Source of the DNA: Prolixibacteraceae bacterium
GTDB taxonomy: Bacteria; Bacteroidota; Bacteroidia; Bacteroidales; Prolixibacteraceae
NCBI GenBank assembly: GCA_017998095.1
Contig: JAGODU010000029.1
Coordinates: 1-34,182 of the forward strand
Length of the DNA stretch: 34,182 nucleotides
Direction of reading: 5' to 3'
The translations under genes were made by a program, and so were the position numbers. This document shows, piece by piece, positions 25,250-33,603 of this stretch (positions are counted from its first letter, which is position 1; each line of letters opens with the position of its first letter). The notes below the pieces were generated by a model. The model did not search any database. It was not told the origin of the DNA and saw nothing but the letters and a program-made list of their open reading frames with translations.

Positions 25250-25448
25250 GTCATTGCGAACGAAGTGAAGCAATCTCTTCTTCTAATGGACAGATTGCCG
25301 CGCTGCGCTCGCAATGACCCTGGTAACAACAGATTGCCACGCTACGCTCGCAATGACCCTGGTAACAACAGATTGCCACGCTACGCTCGCAATGACCCTG
25401 GTAACAACAGATTGCCACGCTACGCTCGCAATGACCCTGATGACACCA
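25250..25448. repeat. 39-bp tandem repeat (four copies) with an inverted half-copy
   Basis: Units start at 25293, 25332, 25371 and 25410. Their core, GATTGCCGCGCTGCGCTCGC in the first, reads GCCACGCTACGCTC in the other three, so units 2-4 share two changes and look recently amplified from one another. A divergent inverted copy (GTCATTGCGAACGAAGTGAA, 25250-25269) can pair with unit 1 as a long stem. This is a palindromic intergenic repeat of the kind widely dispersed in bacterial genomes, here between the convergent pepD and purA genes. Confidence 0.85.
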
Positions 25449-25463
25449 GATTTGATCTGTAAG

Positions 25464-26738
25464 TTATTTCATAATTATTGTCTGCTCCCTGTTAGGTCCT
25501 ACAGAAACAATTGAAACTTTTACCCCTGTTTTTTCTTCAATAAACTTAATATATGAAGCAAACTGGACTGGGAATTGATCTTGAGAAGAAACCTTAGTGA
25601 GGTTGCATTTCCATCCGGGAAGTTCTACATAAACAGGTTCAACATTTTCATCCAATTCGTAAGGAAATGTAGATATTGTTTCTCCTTTTATTTTATATGC
25701 TGTGCAAATTTTGATTGTATCAAATTCGTCAAGTACATCAGCTTTCATCATAATAAGGTCAGTAACACCATTAATCATAACTGAATAGTTAAGGGCTACA
25801 AGATCAAGCCAGCCGCAACGTCGCGGACGTCCTGTTGTTGCTCCGTATTCATTTCCCTTTCTGCGTAATTCTTGTCCTGTTTCATCGAACAACTCTGTGG
25901 GGAATGGACCGGAACCTACTCTTGTACAATAAGCTTTAAATATACCAAATACCTTTCCGATTGTACCGGGAGCAATTCCTAATCCGGTACAGGCTCCTGC
26001 ACAAATTGTATTTGAAGATGTTACAAAAGGATACGAACCAAAATCAATATCGAGCATTGTGCCTTGTGCACCTTCTGCGATTATCGTTTTCCCTTCTTTA
26101 ATAGCCTCGTTAAGATATGTTTCACTGTCAATAAATGTAAATTTCTTTAACACTTCCAGGCCTTCAAACCACTCGTTTTCAAAAGCTTCGAGTTGTTCTT
26201 TATAATCGTAATGATATAAACCTTCAAGTAAAACAATATGCTGATTCTTGAGCTTATTGTATTTTTCATCAAAATTTGAAAGTATATCTCCAACACGCAA
26301 CCCTTCGCGACCTATTTTATCACGATAAGTCGGTCCGATTCCTTTTAATGTTGAGCCGATTTTAGTATCACCTTTTGATGATTCCGAAGCAGCATCAAGC
26401 AATCTGTGTGTAGGGAGTATCAGGTGGGCTTTCTTTGAAATATATAGGTTGTTTGAAATATCAAATCCAATCTTCTTAATAGAATCAATTTCTTTCTTAA
26501 AAATGGCAGGATCGAGTACTACACCGTTTCCAATAACATTAACTTTATTTTCCCTGAATATTCCACTGGGTATTGTATGCAGTACCTGTTTGATGTTGTT
26601 GAACTCAAGAGTATGACCGGCATTTGGACCACCCTGAAATCTTGTTATTACATCATAATTCGGCGTAAGGACATCAACTACTTTACCCTTACCTTCATCG
26701 CCCCATTGCAGGCCTAACAATACATCTACTTTAGTCAT
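25464..26738 (-). CDS. purA: Adenylosuccinate synthetase
   Basis: 424 residues. It starts with VDVLLGLQWGDEGKGKVVDV, the P-loop-like GTP-binding segment with catalytic Asp, followed by FQGGPNAGHTLEF with the catalytic His. The IMP/GTP-binding segments KGIGPTYRDKIGREGLRV, AEGAQGTMLDIDFGSYPFVT, CTRVGSGPFPTEL and GATTGRPRRCGWLDLVAL are all intact. It condenses IMP and aspartate with GTP to adenylosuccinate, the first step from IMP to AMP. It follows the Fur-family and rsh genes on the same strand. It has its own consensus promoter (26841-26871), so it is probably transcribed on its own as well. Confidence 0.97.
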   Translation of the reverse strand: MTKVDVLLGLQWGDEGKGKVVDVLTPNYDVITRFQGGPNAGHTLEFNNIKQVLHTIPSGIFRENKVNVIGNGVVLDPAIFKKEIDSIKKIGFDISNNLYISKKAHLILPTHRLLDAASESSKGDTKIGSTLKGIGPTYRDKIGREGLRVGDILSNFDEKYNKLKNQHIVLLEGLYHYDYKEQLEAFENEWFEGLEVLKKFTFIDSETYLNEAIKEGKTIIAEGAQGTMLDIDFGSYPFVTSSNTICAGACTGLGIAPGTIGKVFGIFKAYCTRVGSGPFPTELFDETGQELRRKGNEYGATTGRPRRCGWLDLVALNYSVMINGVTDLIMMKADVLDEFDTIKICTAYKIKGETISTFPYELDENVEPVYVELPGWKCNLTKVSSQDQFPVQFASYIKFIEEKTGVKVSIVSVGPNREQTIIMK

Positions 26739-26840
26739 TTTATCTTTTTAATTATCAGATATACACAAAAAGAAAACGGTCTATTCCAAAACATTTCGGA
26801 ATAAACCTGCCAGGTAATATTACATATTGGTTTTGGCGCT

Positions 26841-26871
26841 CAAAATTAACAATTCATATGGGAAATACAAA
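26841..26871 (-). promoter_or_regulatory. Consensus Bacteroidota promoter of purA
   Basis: On the minus strand, TTTG (26871-26868), 19 nt, then TAATTTTG (26848-26841), a full match to TTTG-N19-TAnnTTTG. The 5' UTR would be about 95 nt and contains a TATTCC/GGAATA dyad that could be an operator for purine control. No PurR-like site is recognised. Confidence 0.65.
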
Positions 26872-26897
26872 ATAAAAAGTCCTTAGCTGTTAGTATA

Positions 26898-27335
26898 TTA
26901 TTTCACCTTCTCTCCATAAATATAAAGTGAATGATGCGACAGACTAAAATTATTGTCTTTGCAAGCATCTTCAATAATCTGACGGATGCGGGGATCAAAG
27001 AATTCTGTAACTGTTCCCGTATTAACATCAATCATGTGATCATGAGTCTCTGAAGCAAATGCTTTTTCAAATTGGGCAATATTTTTTCCAAATTGATGCT
27101 TGATTACCAATTTACAGTTTAAAAGCAATTCAATAGTGTTATACAGTGTAGCACGACTAACATGATATTTCTGATTCTTCATCGAAGTATATAATGTCTC
27201 TACATCGAAATGTCCATTATGTGAATAAATTTCATCTAAGATTGCAAATCTTTCCGGGGTTTTTCTAAAAGCATTCGTCTCAAGATAATCAGTAAACATC
27301 TTTTTCACTTTTGCTTTTAACTTCAGATTATTCAT
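26898..27335 (-). CDS. Fur-family transcriptional regulator lacking the usual zinc-binding Cys
   Basis: 145 residues. The N-terminal winged HTH is canonical: [20 protein letters not shown], then [20 protein letters not shown]. The dimerisation part has the H-D-H motif (98-100) and a C-terminal HHSLYIYG that provide regulatory metal ligands. The structural Cys-x-x-Cys found in most Fur and PerR proteins is replaced by Asp103 and Thr106 ([10 protein letters not shown] instead of HHHLICLKCG). It is likely a metal- or redox-responsive repressor with an altered zinc site. It lies between rsh and purA on the same strand; a TAnnTTTG box (27357-27364) upstream suggests its own promoter. Confidence 0.88.
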   Translation of the reverse strand: MNNLKLKAKVKKMFTDYLETNAFRKTPERFAILDEIYSHNGHFDVETLYTSMKNQKYHVSRATLYNTIELLLNCKLVIKHQFGKNIAQFEKAFASETHDHMIDVNTGTVTEFFDPRIRQIIEDACKDNNFSLSHHSLYIYGEKVK

Positions 27336-27356
27336 GATATACAGAATTGATTTCTA

Positions 27357-27364
27357 CAAATATA
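27357..27364 (-). promoter_or_regulatory. -7 box of the Fur-family gene
   Basis: TATATTTG on the minus strand, 21 bp before the start codon. TTTG at 27382-27379 is a possible -33 element, but the 14-nt spacing is short. Confidence 0.4.
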
Positions 27365-27416
27365 ATGAAATGAATTTCCAAATAAAAAGAATAAAAACCT
27401 AAAACAAGCCTCTGTT

Positions 27417-29618
27417 TTATGAAAATTCAATGCGTTCTACTACTTCTGTTCCTTTAACTTTTGAAAGTTCCCCGATAATGTTATTCAAGTCATCAGTATT
27501 GTGGATATATAAGTCTATTGTTCCGGTAAATACACCTTCATCGGTGTCAAACCTTACTGTTCGCATATTGACATTATGATCCTTTGAGATTATACCGGTT
27601 ATCTCGCTGGCTATTCCGATACGGTCAAAACCTTTTATATATATCCTCGATAGATATGAGTTAATTTTAAACTGTTTCCATTTGGCAGATAATATTTTAT
27701 CTCCTTCACTGGTCATAAGTCTTACTGTTTCATTACATGATTTCTTATGAATGACAACTATATTGTTTTCATCAATAAAGCCGATAACATCATCTCCGGG
27801 AATAGGATTACAACATCTGGCCAGCCTGAAATTCTTTTCAATATTTTCTTCACTGATGATATAAGGTTCCTTTTTATTGGGGGCACCTGTTTCAGGCTCT
27901 GTTTTTTTCCTCCTGCCAATGCTTAATTTCCAGTATTTTACAAGTTTACTTTCTTCTTTCTTTTCGTTAAGAATCTCATCTATCTGTGAAAGCGAAATAA
28001 ATCCTAATCCAACCTGAGCATACATTTGTAACTTTGAATCAAGCTTGAAATGATCGAGCAGGGTAGTTATTGTCTCATTAGTAGGGAATCTGTTTAACTT
28101 CTTAAGCTCTGTCTCAATCATCTGACGACCTTGTTCAATATGTTGATTTTGCTCCGTTTTGAAAGCATCCTTAACCTTTTGCTTGGCTTTGGCTGTTGTA
28201 ACAACATCAAACCAATGTGACTGGGGTCTTTGTTTTTCTGATGTTAAAATTTCAATCTGGTCTCCACTCTTAAGCTGATGACTTATTGGTACAAGCTGGT
28301 GGTTTATCTTTGCACCTATACACTTGTTCCCCAAGTCAGTATGTATCTCAAATGCAAAATCAAGTACAGTAGATCCCTTGGGCAGTGTTTTCATTTCTCC
28401 CTTTGGAGTAAATACAACTATCTCAGAGCTAAAGAGGTTAAGTTTAAAATCATCAAGAAATTCAAGTACATCTGATTCCGGATTTTGAAGCATCTCCCGT
28501 ATTCGCTCTATCCATTTGTCAAGTTCCCCATCATGAGAAGAATCACCTTTGTATTTCCAATGAGCTGCAAATCCTCGTTCGGCAATTTCATTCATCCTTT
28601 CACTCCGTATCTGTACTTCTACCCACTTTCCTTCCGGCCCCATTACTGTAACATGCAGTGCCTCATAGCCGTTAGCCTTTGGCATTGTAACCCAATCCCG
28701 TATTCTGTCCTGTTTATAGTTATATATCGATGTTACTATCGAAAATATCTCCCAGCACTTTCTCCTTTCATCTGTCTTTTCATTGCATTTGAAAATAATC
28801 CTTATTGCAAGTAAATCATATACTTCATCAAAAGATACTTTCTTTACCTGCATCTTTTTCCATATCGAATAAACAGATTTTGGACGCCCTTTTACAGAAA
28901 ATTCAAAATTCTCTTCTTTTAATTTTTCTTCAATAGGATTGATAAACTGGTTAACCAAATATGTTCGGTGCTCCTCTTTATCACGAAGCTGTAACGATAT
29001 TTCTTTATATTGATCAGGAAATTTGTATTTCAAACTTAAATCTTCAAGCTCCGATTTTATGGCATACAATCCAAGGCGATGGGCAAGGGGAGCATAAATA
29101 TAAAGGGTTTCTCCCGAAATTTTCAATTGCTTGTTGGGAGGCATTGAATCGAGTGTTCTCATATTATGAAGCCTGTCAGCTATTTTTATGAGAATAACCC
29201 TTACATCATCAGAAAGGGTCAAAAGCATCTTTCTGAAGTTTTCTGCCTGAAGATAGTCAAATTCACCCTCTAGCTTTGTCAACCCGTCAACTATCATTGC
29301 TATCTTTTCACCAAACAGGCTCTTTATATCTTCAAGTGTGTAATCTGTATCTTCGACTACATCATGCAATATCGATGCTACTATTGACTTTGTACCCAGA
29401 CCAATTTCCTTTGCTACTACTGTTGCAACCGATAATGGATGAAGAATATAAGGTTCTCCGGAACGCCTTCTTACACCTTCGTGTGCTTTATTGGCAAAAT
29501 CAAATGCTTTTTGAATCAACTCCAGATTATCATGAGACATACTATGTTTGTACGACTTTAATAAATTGTCGTAAGCTTCATTTATTTGCCTTTTATCTAA
29601 TTCCGAATGTTGTGCCAT
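27417..29618 (-). CDS. rsh: Bifunctional (p)ppGpp synthetase/hydrolase (Rel/Spo homologue)
   Basis: 733 residues from the ATG at 29616-29618; a TTG 6 codons upstream is not needed. Domains in order: HD hydrolase with PYILHPLSVATVVA, ASILHDVVEDT and KIADRLHNMRTL; synthetase with YSIWKKMQVK and GYEALHVTVMGPEGKWVEVQ; TGS (about 395-455, VVFTPKGEMKTLPKGSTVLD); and a C-terminal zinc-finger-like segment and ACT domain (CCNPIPGDDVIGF, then VNMRTVRFDTDEGVFTGTID). Both catalytic domains look intact, so the protein can make and degrade the stringent-response alarmone. It is cytoplasmic and ribosome-associated. It is upstream of the Fur-family gene and purA, whose GTP-dependent product step is a known target of (p)ppGpp in other bacteria. 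Confidence 0.96.
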   Translation of the reverse strand: MAQHSELDKRQINEAYDNLLKSYKHSMSHDNLELIQKAFDFANKAHEGVRRRSGEPYILHPLSVATVVAKEIGLGTKSIVASILHDVVEDTDYTLEDIKSLFGEKIAMIVDGLTKLEGEFDYLQAENFRKMLLTLSDDVRVILIKIADRLHNMRTLDSMPPNKQLKISGETLYIYAPLAHRLGLYAIKSELEDLSLKYKFPDQYKEISLQLRDKEEHRTYLVNQFINPIEEKLKEENFEFSVKGRPKSVYSIWKKMQVKKVSFDEVYDLLAIRIIFKCNEKTDERRKCWEIFSIVTSIYNYKQDRIRDWVTMPKANGYEALHVTVMGPEGKWVEVQIRSERMNEIAERGFAAHWKYKGDSSHDGELDKWIERIREMLQNPESDVLEFLDDFKLNLFSSEIVVFTPKGEMKTLPKGSTVLDFAFEIHTDLGNKCIGAKINHQLVPISHQLKSGDQIEILTSEKQRPQSHWFDVVTTAKAKQKVKDAFKTEQNQHIEQGRQMIETELKKLNRFPTNETITTLLDHFKLDSKLQMYAQVGLGFISLSQIDEILNEKKEESKLVKYWKLSIGRRKKTEPETGAPNKKEPYIISEENIEKNFRLARCCNPIPGDDVIGFIDENNIVVIHKKSCNETVRLMTSEGDKILSAKWKQFKINSYLSRIYIKGFDRIGIASEITGIISKDHNVNMRTVRFDTDEGVFTGTIDLYIHNTDDLNNIIGELSKVKGTEVVERIEFS

Positions 29619-29649
29619 ATATTTTTCAAGAAACAAAACAATTCTCCTT

Positions 29650-29657
29650 CAAAAATA
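29650..29657 (-). promoter_or_regulatory. -7 box of rsh
   Basis: TATTTTTG on the minus strand fits TAnnTTTG, 31 bp before the rsh start codon. No -33 match is evident. Confidence 0.35.
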
Positions 29658-29678
29658 GTCGAATGAAATTATAATTCC

Positions 29679-29703
29679 TCTGATTTTTTAAAATTCAATC
29701 AGA
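29679..29703 (-). terminator. Hairpin at the end of the heptose operon
   Basis: TCTGATT (29679-29685) and AATCAGA (29697-29703) form a perfect 7-bp stem that includes the gmhB stop codon (29699-29701). On the minus strand no good T-run follows, so termination may be weak and transcription could continue into rsh. Confidence 0.4.
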
Positions 29704-30181
29704 ATAAAGGTAGATTATTTATTCTTTTCCTGATTTCTTCAATGTGAAAAAGATTTGGTATTCCTGCATTAATTCCTGCTTCCAGATCAGAATCCTTATC
29801 CCCGATTAAAACTGACCTGCTGAGATCTAAATCCAACTCTTCAGTTGCCCTTAATATCATTCCCGGATTAGGCTTTCGACATTCACAATAGCCGGTAAAA
29901 TCAGGATGATGAGGGCAATGATATATTTTATCAATCTTTATGCCCCTTTCATAGAATTGACATGTCATCCAATCATTCAAAATTTTAAGATCTTCTTCGG
30001 TATACTTTTCTCTGGCTATTCCTGCCTGATTTGTGATTACTATTATTTTATATCCATTTTGTTGATAGAAATTGCAGATGTTAAATATTTCCGTAATGAA
30101 AACGAAATCTTCTATTTTATACAGGTAATTTATTTCTTCATTAATTACACCGTCTCGATCTAAAAATAAAGCAGGAGTCAT
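29699..30181 (-). CDS. gmhB: D-glycero-D-manno-heptose 1,7-bisphosphate phosphatase (HAD family)
   Basis: 160 residues. HAD motif I is ALFLDRDGVINEEINYL with both catalytic Asp; motif II is IVITNQAG; the zinc-binding loop HCPHHPDFTGYCECRKPNPG has C-x-H and C-x-C; motif IV is LIGDKDSDLEAG. It removes the 1-phosphate (alpha anomer in this pathway type) to leave heptose 7-phosphate... more exactly it removes the C7 phosphate, giving heptose 1-phosphate for guanylylation. It is the third enzymatic step, and its gene lies 8 bp after hddC at the end of the operon. The characterised Bacteroides thetaiotaomicron GmhB prefers the alpha anomer, consistent with the GDP-heptose route. Confidence 0.92.
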   Translation of the reverse strand: MTPALFLDRDGVINEEINYLYKIEDFVFITEIFNICNFYQQNGYKIIVITNQAGIAREKYTEEDLKILNDWMTCQFYERGIKIDKIYHCPHHPDFTGYCECRKPNPGMILRATEELDLDLSRSVLIGDKDSDLEAGINAGIPNLFHIEEIRKRINNLPLF

Positions 30182-30189
30182 TCGTTTTC

Positions 30190-30879
30190 CTATTTAAAAT
30201 ATGAGCATGCAATTTTATAGTCTTCAGGGATTCCAATGTCAATAAAGTATTTGTCAGAAATAAAGGCATTGAAATTCAATTCGTTGAATTTCATTTCAAG
30301 AAAATCTTTCTCAAAAGAGAATTTATTCTGATATTCTTCAAGTTTTATTTTACCGGGGGTAAGCAGGTATGTTCCCCCGTTTATAAATCCTTCTGAAGTG
30401 GGTTTCTTTTCAAAAAAGCCGTTTATTTTATTTTCAATGAATGTTACTGTACCATAACGATCAAAGTTTTTAAGCTTTTTTACTGCAATACTTACATCTG
30501 AATTCAATTTTAAGTGTGATTCCATCATTTCATTAAAATCAACATCAAAATATGTATCACCATTAAGGATAAATATATTGTCAGTATTACACATTGAAAT
30601 TGCTTTTTTGATTGCACCTCCTGTTCCAAGCGGAGTTTCTTCAATGCAATATTTCAGCTCAATATTTTTAAAGGAATTACCGAAGTAGGATTCTATCTTT
30701 TCATATTTATGACCAACCGATAAAATAACCCTTTTAAAATTGTAAGATGATAATTGTTCCAATAAAATTTCTAGGAAGGGTTTTCCATTTACCGGAGCCA
30801 TTGGTTTAGGCAAGTCAGGTATCAGATGTGAAAGCCGCGTTCCAAGACCACCGGCAAGAATTACAACATCACTATCCAT
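30190..30879 (-). CDS. hddC: Sugar-1-phosphate nucleotidyltransferase, probable heptose-1-P guanylyltransferase
   Basis: 229 residues. The nucleotidyltransferase signature VVILAGGLGTRLSHLIPDLP with PKPMAPVNGKPFLE starts the protein; LGTGGAIKKAI, the metal-binding NGDTYFDVDF and GFINGGTYLL follow. Length and motif set fit HddC-type enzymes that join GTP and D-glycero-alpha-D-manno-heptose 1-phosphate to give GDP-heptose. Specificity is inferred from the neighbouring hddA, gmhA and gmhB; a glucose or mannose nucleotidyltransferase could look similar. It overlaps gmhA by 8 nt. Confidence 0.85.
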   Translation of the reverse strand: MDSDVVILAGGLGTRLSHLIPDLPKPMAPVNGKPFLEILLEQLSSYNFKRVILSVGHKYEKIESYFGNSFKNIELKYCIEETPLGTGGAIKKAISMCNTDNIFILNGDTYFDVDFNEMMESHLKLNSDVSIAVKKLKNFDRYGTVTFIENKINGFFEKKPTSEGFINGGTYLLTPGKIKLEEYQNKFSFEKDFLEMKFNELNFNAFISDKYFIDIGIPEDYKIACSYFK

Positions 30880-31444
30880 TGCTGAATAGATTTTTTTCTA
30901 CAAATTCACAGATGATATGGCCAACCATTATATGTGCTTCCTGAATGCGTGGTGTATCTGTCGAAGGAATCATGATTGATATATCTGCATAATTTTTCAT
31001 TTCTCCTCCTGAAGAGCCTGTGAAGGCAATTATTTTCATCCCAATTTCACGGGCTGTTTTAAATGCTTCAACTATATTTTTTGAATTCCCGGATGTTGAT
31101 AGTCCTATTAGTACATCTCCTTTTTTCCCGGTTGATTTTATGTATCGTGCAAAAACTTTTTCAAAATTATAATCATTACCAACAGCTGTGATAAAAGACG
31201 TGTTTACATGACATGCTTCTGCTTCAAGTGGATCGCGATCTATATAAAACTTACCCGATAACTCGGCGGCAAGATGTTGAGCATCTGCTGCACTGCCTCC
31301 GTTGCCACAAAAAAGTACTTTGCCTTTGTTCTTATATGTTTCTGTAATTAAGGAAATTGAATCATTGATTTTATTCAATATTTTTTCATCCTCAAGAATT
31401 GATTTCTTTACAGCTATTGATTCTATTATCCTACTTGATATCAT
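30872..31444 (-). CDS. gmhA: Sedoheptulose 7-phosphate isomerase (SIS domain)
   Basis: 190 residues, a single SIS domain. VLFCGNGGSAADAQHLAAEL is the substrate-binding loop, followed by ALTAVGN-like TSFITAVGNDYNFEKVF, LIGLSTSGNSKNIVEAF and IAFTGSSGG, then the helix IQEAHIMVGHIICEFVEKNL with the catalytic His. It converts sedoheptulose 7-phosphate to D-glycero-D-manno-heptose 7-phosphate, the first step of heptose synthesis in the cytoplasm. It lies 1 nt after hddA and overlaps hddC. Confidence 0.95.
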   Translation of the reverse strand: MISSRIIESIAVKKSILEDEKILNKINDSISLITETYKNKGKVLFCGNGGSAADAQHLAAELSGKFYIDRDPLEAEACHVNTSFITAVGNDYNFEKVFARYIKSTGKKGDVLIGLSTSGNSKNIVEAFKTAREIGMKIIAFTGSSGGEMKNYADISIMIPSTDTPRIQEAHIMVGHIICEFVEKNLFSNG

Positions 31445-31445
31445 A

Positions 31446-32471
31446 TTATTTAACTTTCCAGGAAGTTAATCCCATTTTGCTAAAGTTAAAGTTTTTTACT
31501 GTTCCTCCAAAACCAGAAAGTGTCTCAATCACTTTATGACGTGTATTTCCGGGGCAATAGAAAAACATAAATCCTCCTCCTCCTGCTCCCGATACTTTTC
31601 CGCCTGTTGATCCGGCTTTTATTGCTGCATTGTATATGTCATCAATCTCCTGGTTTGTAATTCCATTTGCCATTCTTTTTTTATTGTTCCAGCCAAAATC
31701 AAGAATAGGGCCAATCTCATCAAGATCGCTCTTCAACAGAGCTTCCTTCATTAATACTGCCTGCTCCTTAATTTTGTGCATTGCTTCTATTTTGCTGAGG
31801 TTATTATCTTCAACGCTCTTTTGCTGTTCATTGATAATCAAGCTCGAAGAACGGCTTGCTCCTGTGAAGTATAAAACCAGGGAATATGCCAGCTCATTTA
31901 GTATTGGAGTTTTTATCCTTAACGGGTTTACTATTACTTTATCATTTGCAAAGAATTCCATGTAGTTAAATCCGCCAAATGTGGCAGCATATTGATCCTG
32001 TTTACCTCCTGCCTGCATAAGATCCAATCTTTCTATTTCATAAGCAAGTCTTGCAATGTCGTATTCACCAAATGGAAGCTTGAGCCATTCAGCAAACGCT
32101 CCGACTATTGCAGTTACCAGCGTTGAAGAAGAACCTAATCCTGATCCGGGAGGGGCATCTACATGCGTTGTTAGCCTGAATGAAAGTGGATATCCGGTAA
32201 ACTGACTTACTATGCGGTTGTAAATCCCGCAATGAAGTGGTAATTCTTTATCAATAGGAATCTTATCTCCTGAAGGAAATGATATTGTGATACCTTTATC
32301 AACTGCATGAAAAACAACCATGCTATCTTCAGTTGGTTCTAAGGTAGCATAAGCATACTGGTCAATTGTTGCATTTAAAATTGCTCCGCCATATAAATCA
32401 GAGTAAGGTGAAACATCTGAACCGCCACCGGCAAGTCCTATTCTGAGGGGAGCCTTACTTCTTATTATCAT
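31446..32471 (-). CDS. hddA: D-glycero-alpha-D-manno-heptose 7-phosphate kinase (GHMP family)
   Basis: 341 residues. GHMP motifs are in order: APLRIGLAGGGSDVSPYSDL, the ATP-binding PPGSGLGSSSTLVTA and the C-terminal GKVSGAGGGGFMFFYC. The spacing and the QAGGKQDQYAATFGGFNYM segment match HddA/FkpP-type sugar kinases. It phosphorylates heptose 7-phosphate at C1 in the alpha configuration, which separates this GDP-heptose route from the HldE route used for LPS in Enterobacteria. It overlaps the glycosyltransferase gene by 17 nt. Confidence 0.92.
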   Translation of the reverse strand: MIIRSKAPLRIGLAGGGSDVSPYSDLYGGAILNATIDQYAYATLEPTEDSMVVFHAVDKGITISFPSGDKIPIDKELPLHCGIYNRIVSQFTGYPLSFRLTTHVDAPPGSGLGSSSTLVTAIVGAFAEWLKLPFGEYDIARLAYEIERLDLMQAGGKQDQYAATFGGFNYMEFFANDKVIVNPLRIKTPILNELAYSLVLYFTGASRSSSLIINEQQKSVEDNNLSKIEAMHKIKEQAVLMKEALLKSDLDEIGPILDFGWNNKKRMANGITNQEIDDIYNAAIKAGSTGGKVSGAGGGGFMFFYCPGNTRHKVIETLSGFGGTVKNFNFSKMGLTSWKVK

Positions 32472-33603
32472 ATTTTGTTTCTTCGTATAATTTCAGAATG
32501 TTCCTGTACATTATATCCCAGTCGAACTTCTTTTTTTCTTCTATTATATTTTTTTCAAAGTTATCTTTTCTGGCTGAACTAAAAAAATCTATTAAAGCAT
32601 CAGCTATTTCTTTGCTGTCAGGTTTTACTACATATCCAATTTTCCCATGATGAATAATTTCTGAAAGCCCTCCAACATCGGTTACAAGCATTGACTTTTC
32701 AAAATGGAAGCCAATTTGTGTTACTCCGCTTTGGGTTGCCGATTTATATGGCTGCGCTATAATATCTGCCGCACAAAAATATCCTGCAACTTCTTCATTA
32801 GATATGAAATCTGTTCTAAGTATTATTCTGTCATTAAGATTATATTTATCAATTATATCCAGATATTTACGACCATCAGAATAAAATTCACCTGCGATTA
32901 TTAGTTTTATAGGAATGCTTTTGAATCTTTCATCTGCAAAAGCTTCAATTAATAAGTCAAGTCCTTTATAATCACGAATAAACCCAAAAAATAAAATATA
33001 TCTGAATTCCTCACTTAACCCTATTTTACTTATTGCTTCCACCCTTGATATTTTATTTCCGAAATTATCAAAAAGCGGGTGAGGTGATAGTAATCTTGGT
33101 TTTACAGTATCAAAAATACTTATGTCGTTATATACGCTTGCTGACATGGCAAGAAAGGCATCAGAAGAATTTACATAATAACTAGTTAATATCTTATCGC
33201 CGGGTCTTTTTTCATGAGGAATAAGGTTATCTATTATTGTAATAACCTTTGTGTGTTTATTTTTTTTTACTATTCTGGCTATACTTCCAAAGCAAGGAGC
33301 CATGAAGGGCATCCAGAATTTGAAAATTAAAATATCAGGTTTTTCCCTTTTAAGCCTTCTGCCTACAGATAACCAGTTGAATGGATTAATTGAATTAACC
33401 GTTTCTTTTATAGCCAAGTTATCAGGTGCAGGAGAATCGGAGTATTGAGTTTTACCGGGAAATAATATCTTAGGATATTGAAGTGAAAAGGTTTCAATTT
33501 TTATATTATGATTATTATTTTGAAATTCTTTGGCAAGTCTTTCATTAAAACTTGCAAGTCCACCTCTTAAAGGATGCGCACTGCCAATAATCGCTATTTT
33601 CAT
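32455..33603 (-). CDS. Glycosyltransferase, GT4 type
   Basis: 382 residues, GT-B fold. The N-terminal Rossmann half starts KIAIIGSAHPLRGGLASFNE; the C-terminal half has FFGFIRDYKGLDLLIEAFAD, LIIAGEFYSDGRKYLDII and the donor-binding segment with TQSGVTQIGFHFEKSMLVTD then VGGLSEIIHHGKIGYVV, including the E-x-x-x-x-x-x-E-like region. It lacks a membrane anchor and is probably peripheral on the inner membrane. Its position between miaA and hddA, with overlapping ends, makes it the likely heptosyltransferase or early glycan transferase that uses the operon's GDP-heptose; acceptor and donor are inferred. Confidence 0.88.
   Translation of the reverse strand: MKIAIIGSAHPLRGGLASFNERLAKEFQNNNHNIKIETFSLQYPKILFPGKTQYSDSPAPDNLAIKETVNSINPFNWLSVGRRLKREKPDILIFKFWMPFMAPCFGSIARIVKKNKHTKVITIIDNLIPHEKRPGDKILTSYYVNSSDAFLAMSASVYNDISIFDTVKPRLLSPHPLFDNFGNKISRVEAISKIGLSEEFRYILFFGFIRDYKGLDLLIEAFADERFKSIPIKLIIAGEFYSDGRKYLDIIDKYNLNDRIILRTDFISNEEVAGYFCAADIIAQPYKSATQSGVTQIGFHFEKSMLVTDVGGLSEIIHHGKIGYVVKPDSKEIADALIDFFSSARKDNFEKNIIEEKKKFDWDIMYRNILKLYEETKYDNKK

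Noticed and set aside
25293..25448. Possible CRISPR array
   Set aside because: Units are contiguous with no unique spacers, and no cas genes are nearby.
25265..25514. 65- and 66-codon ORFs with a perfect 13-residue repeat
   Set aside because: They are only the 39-bp DNA repeat (a multiple of three) read in two frames; no start context or homologous protein pattern.
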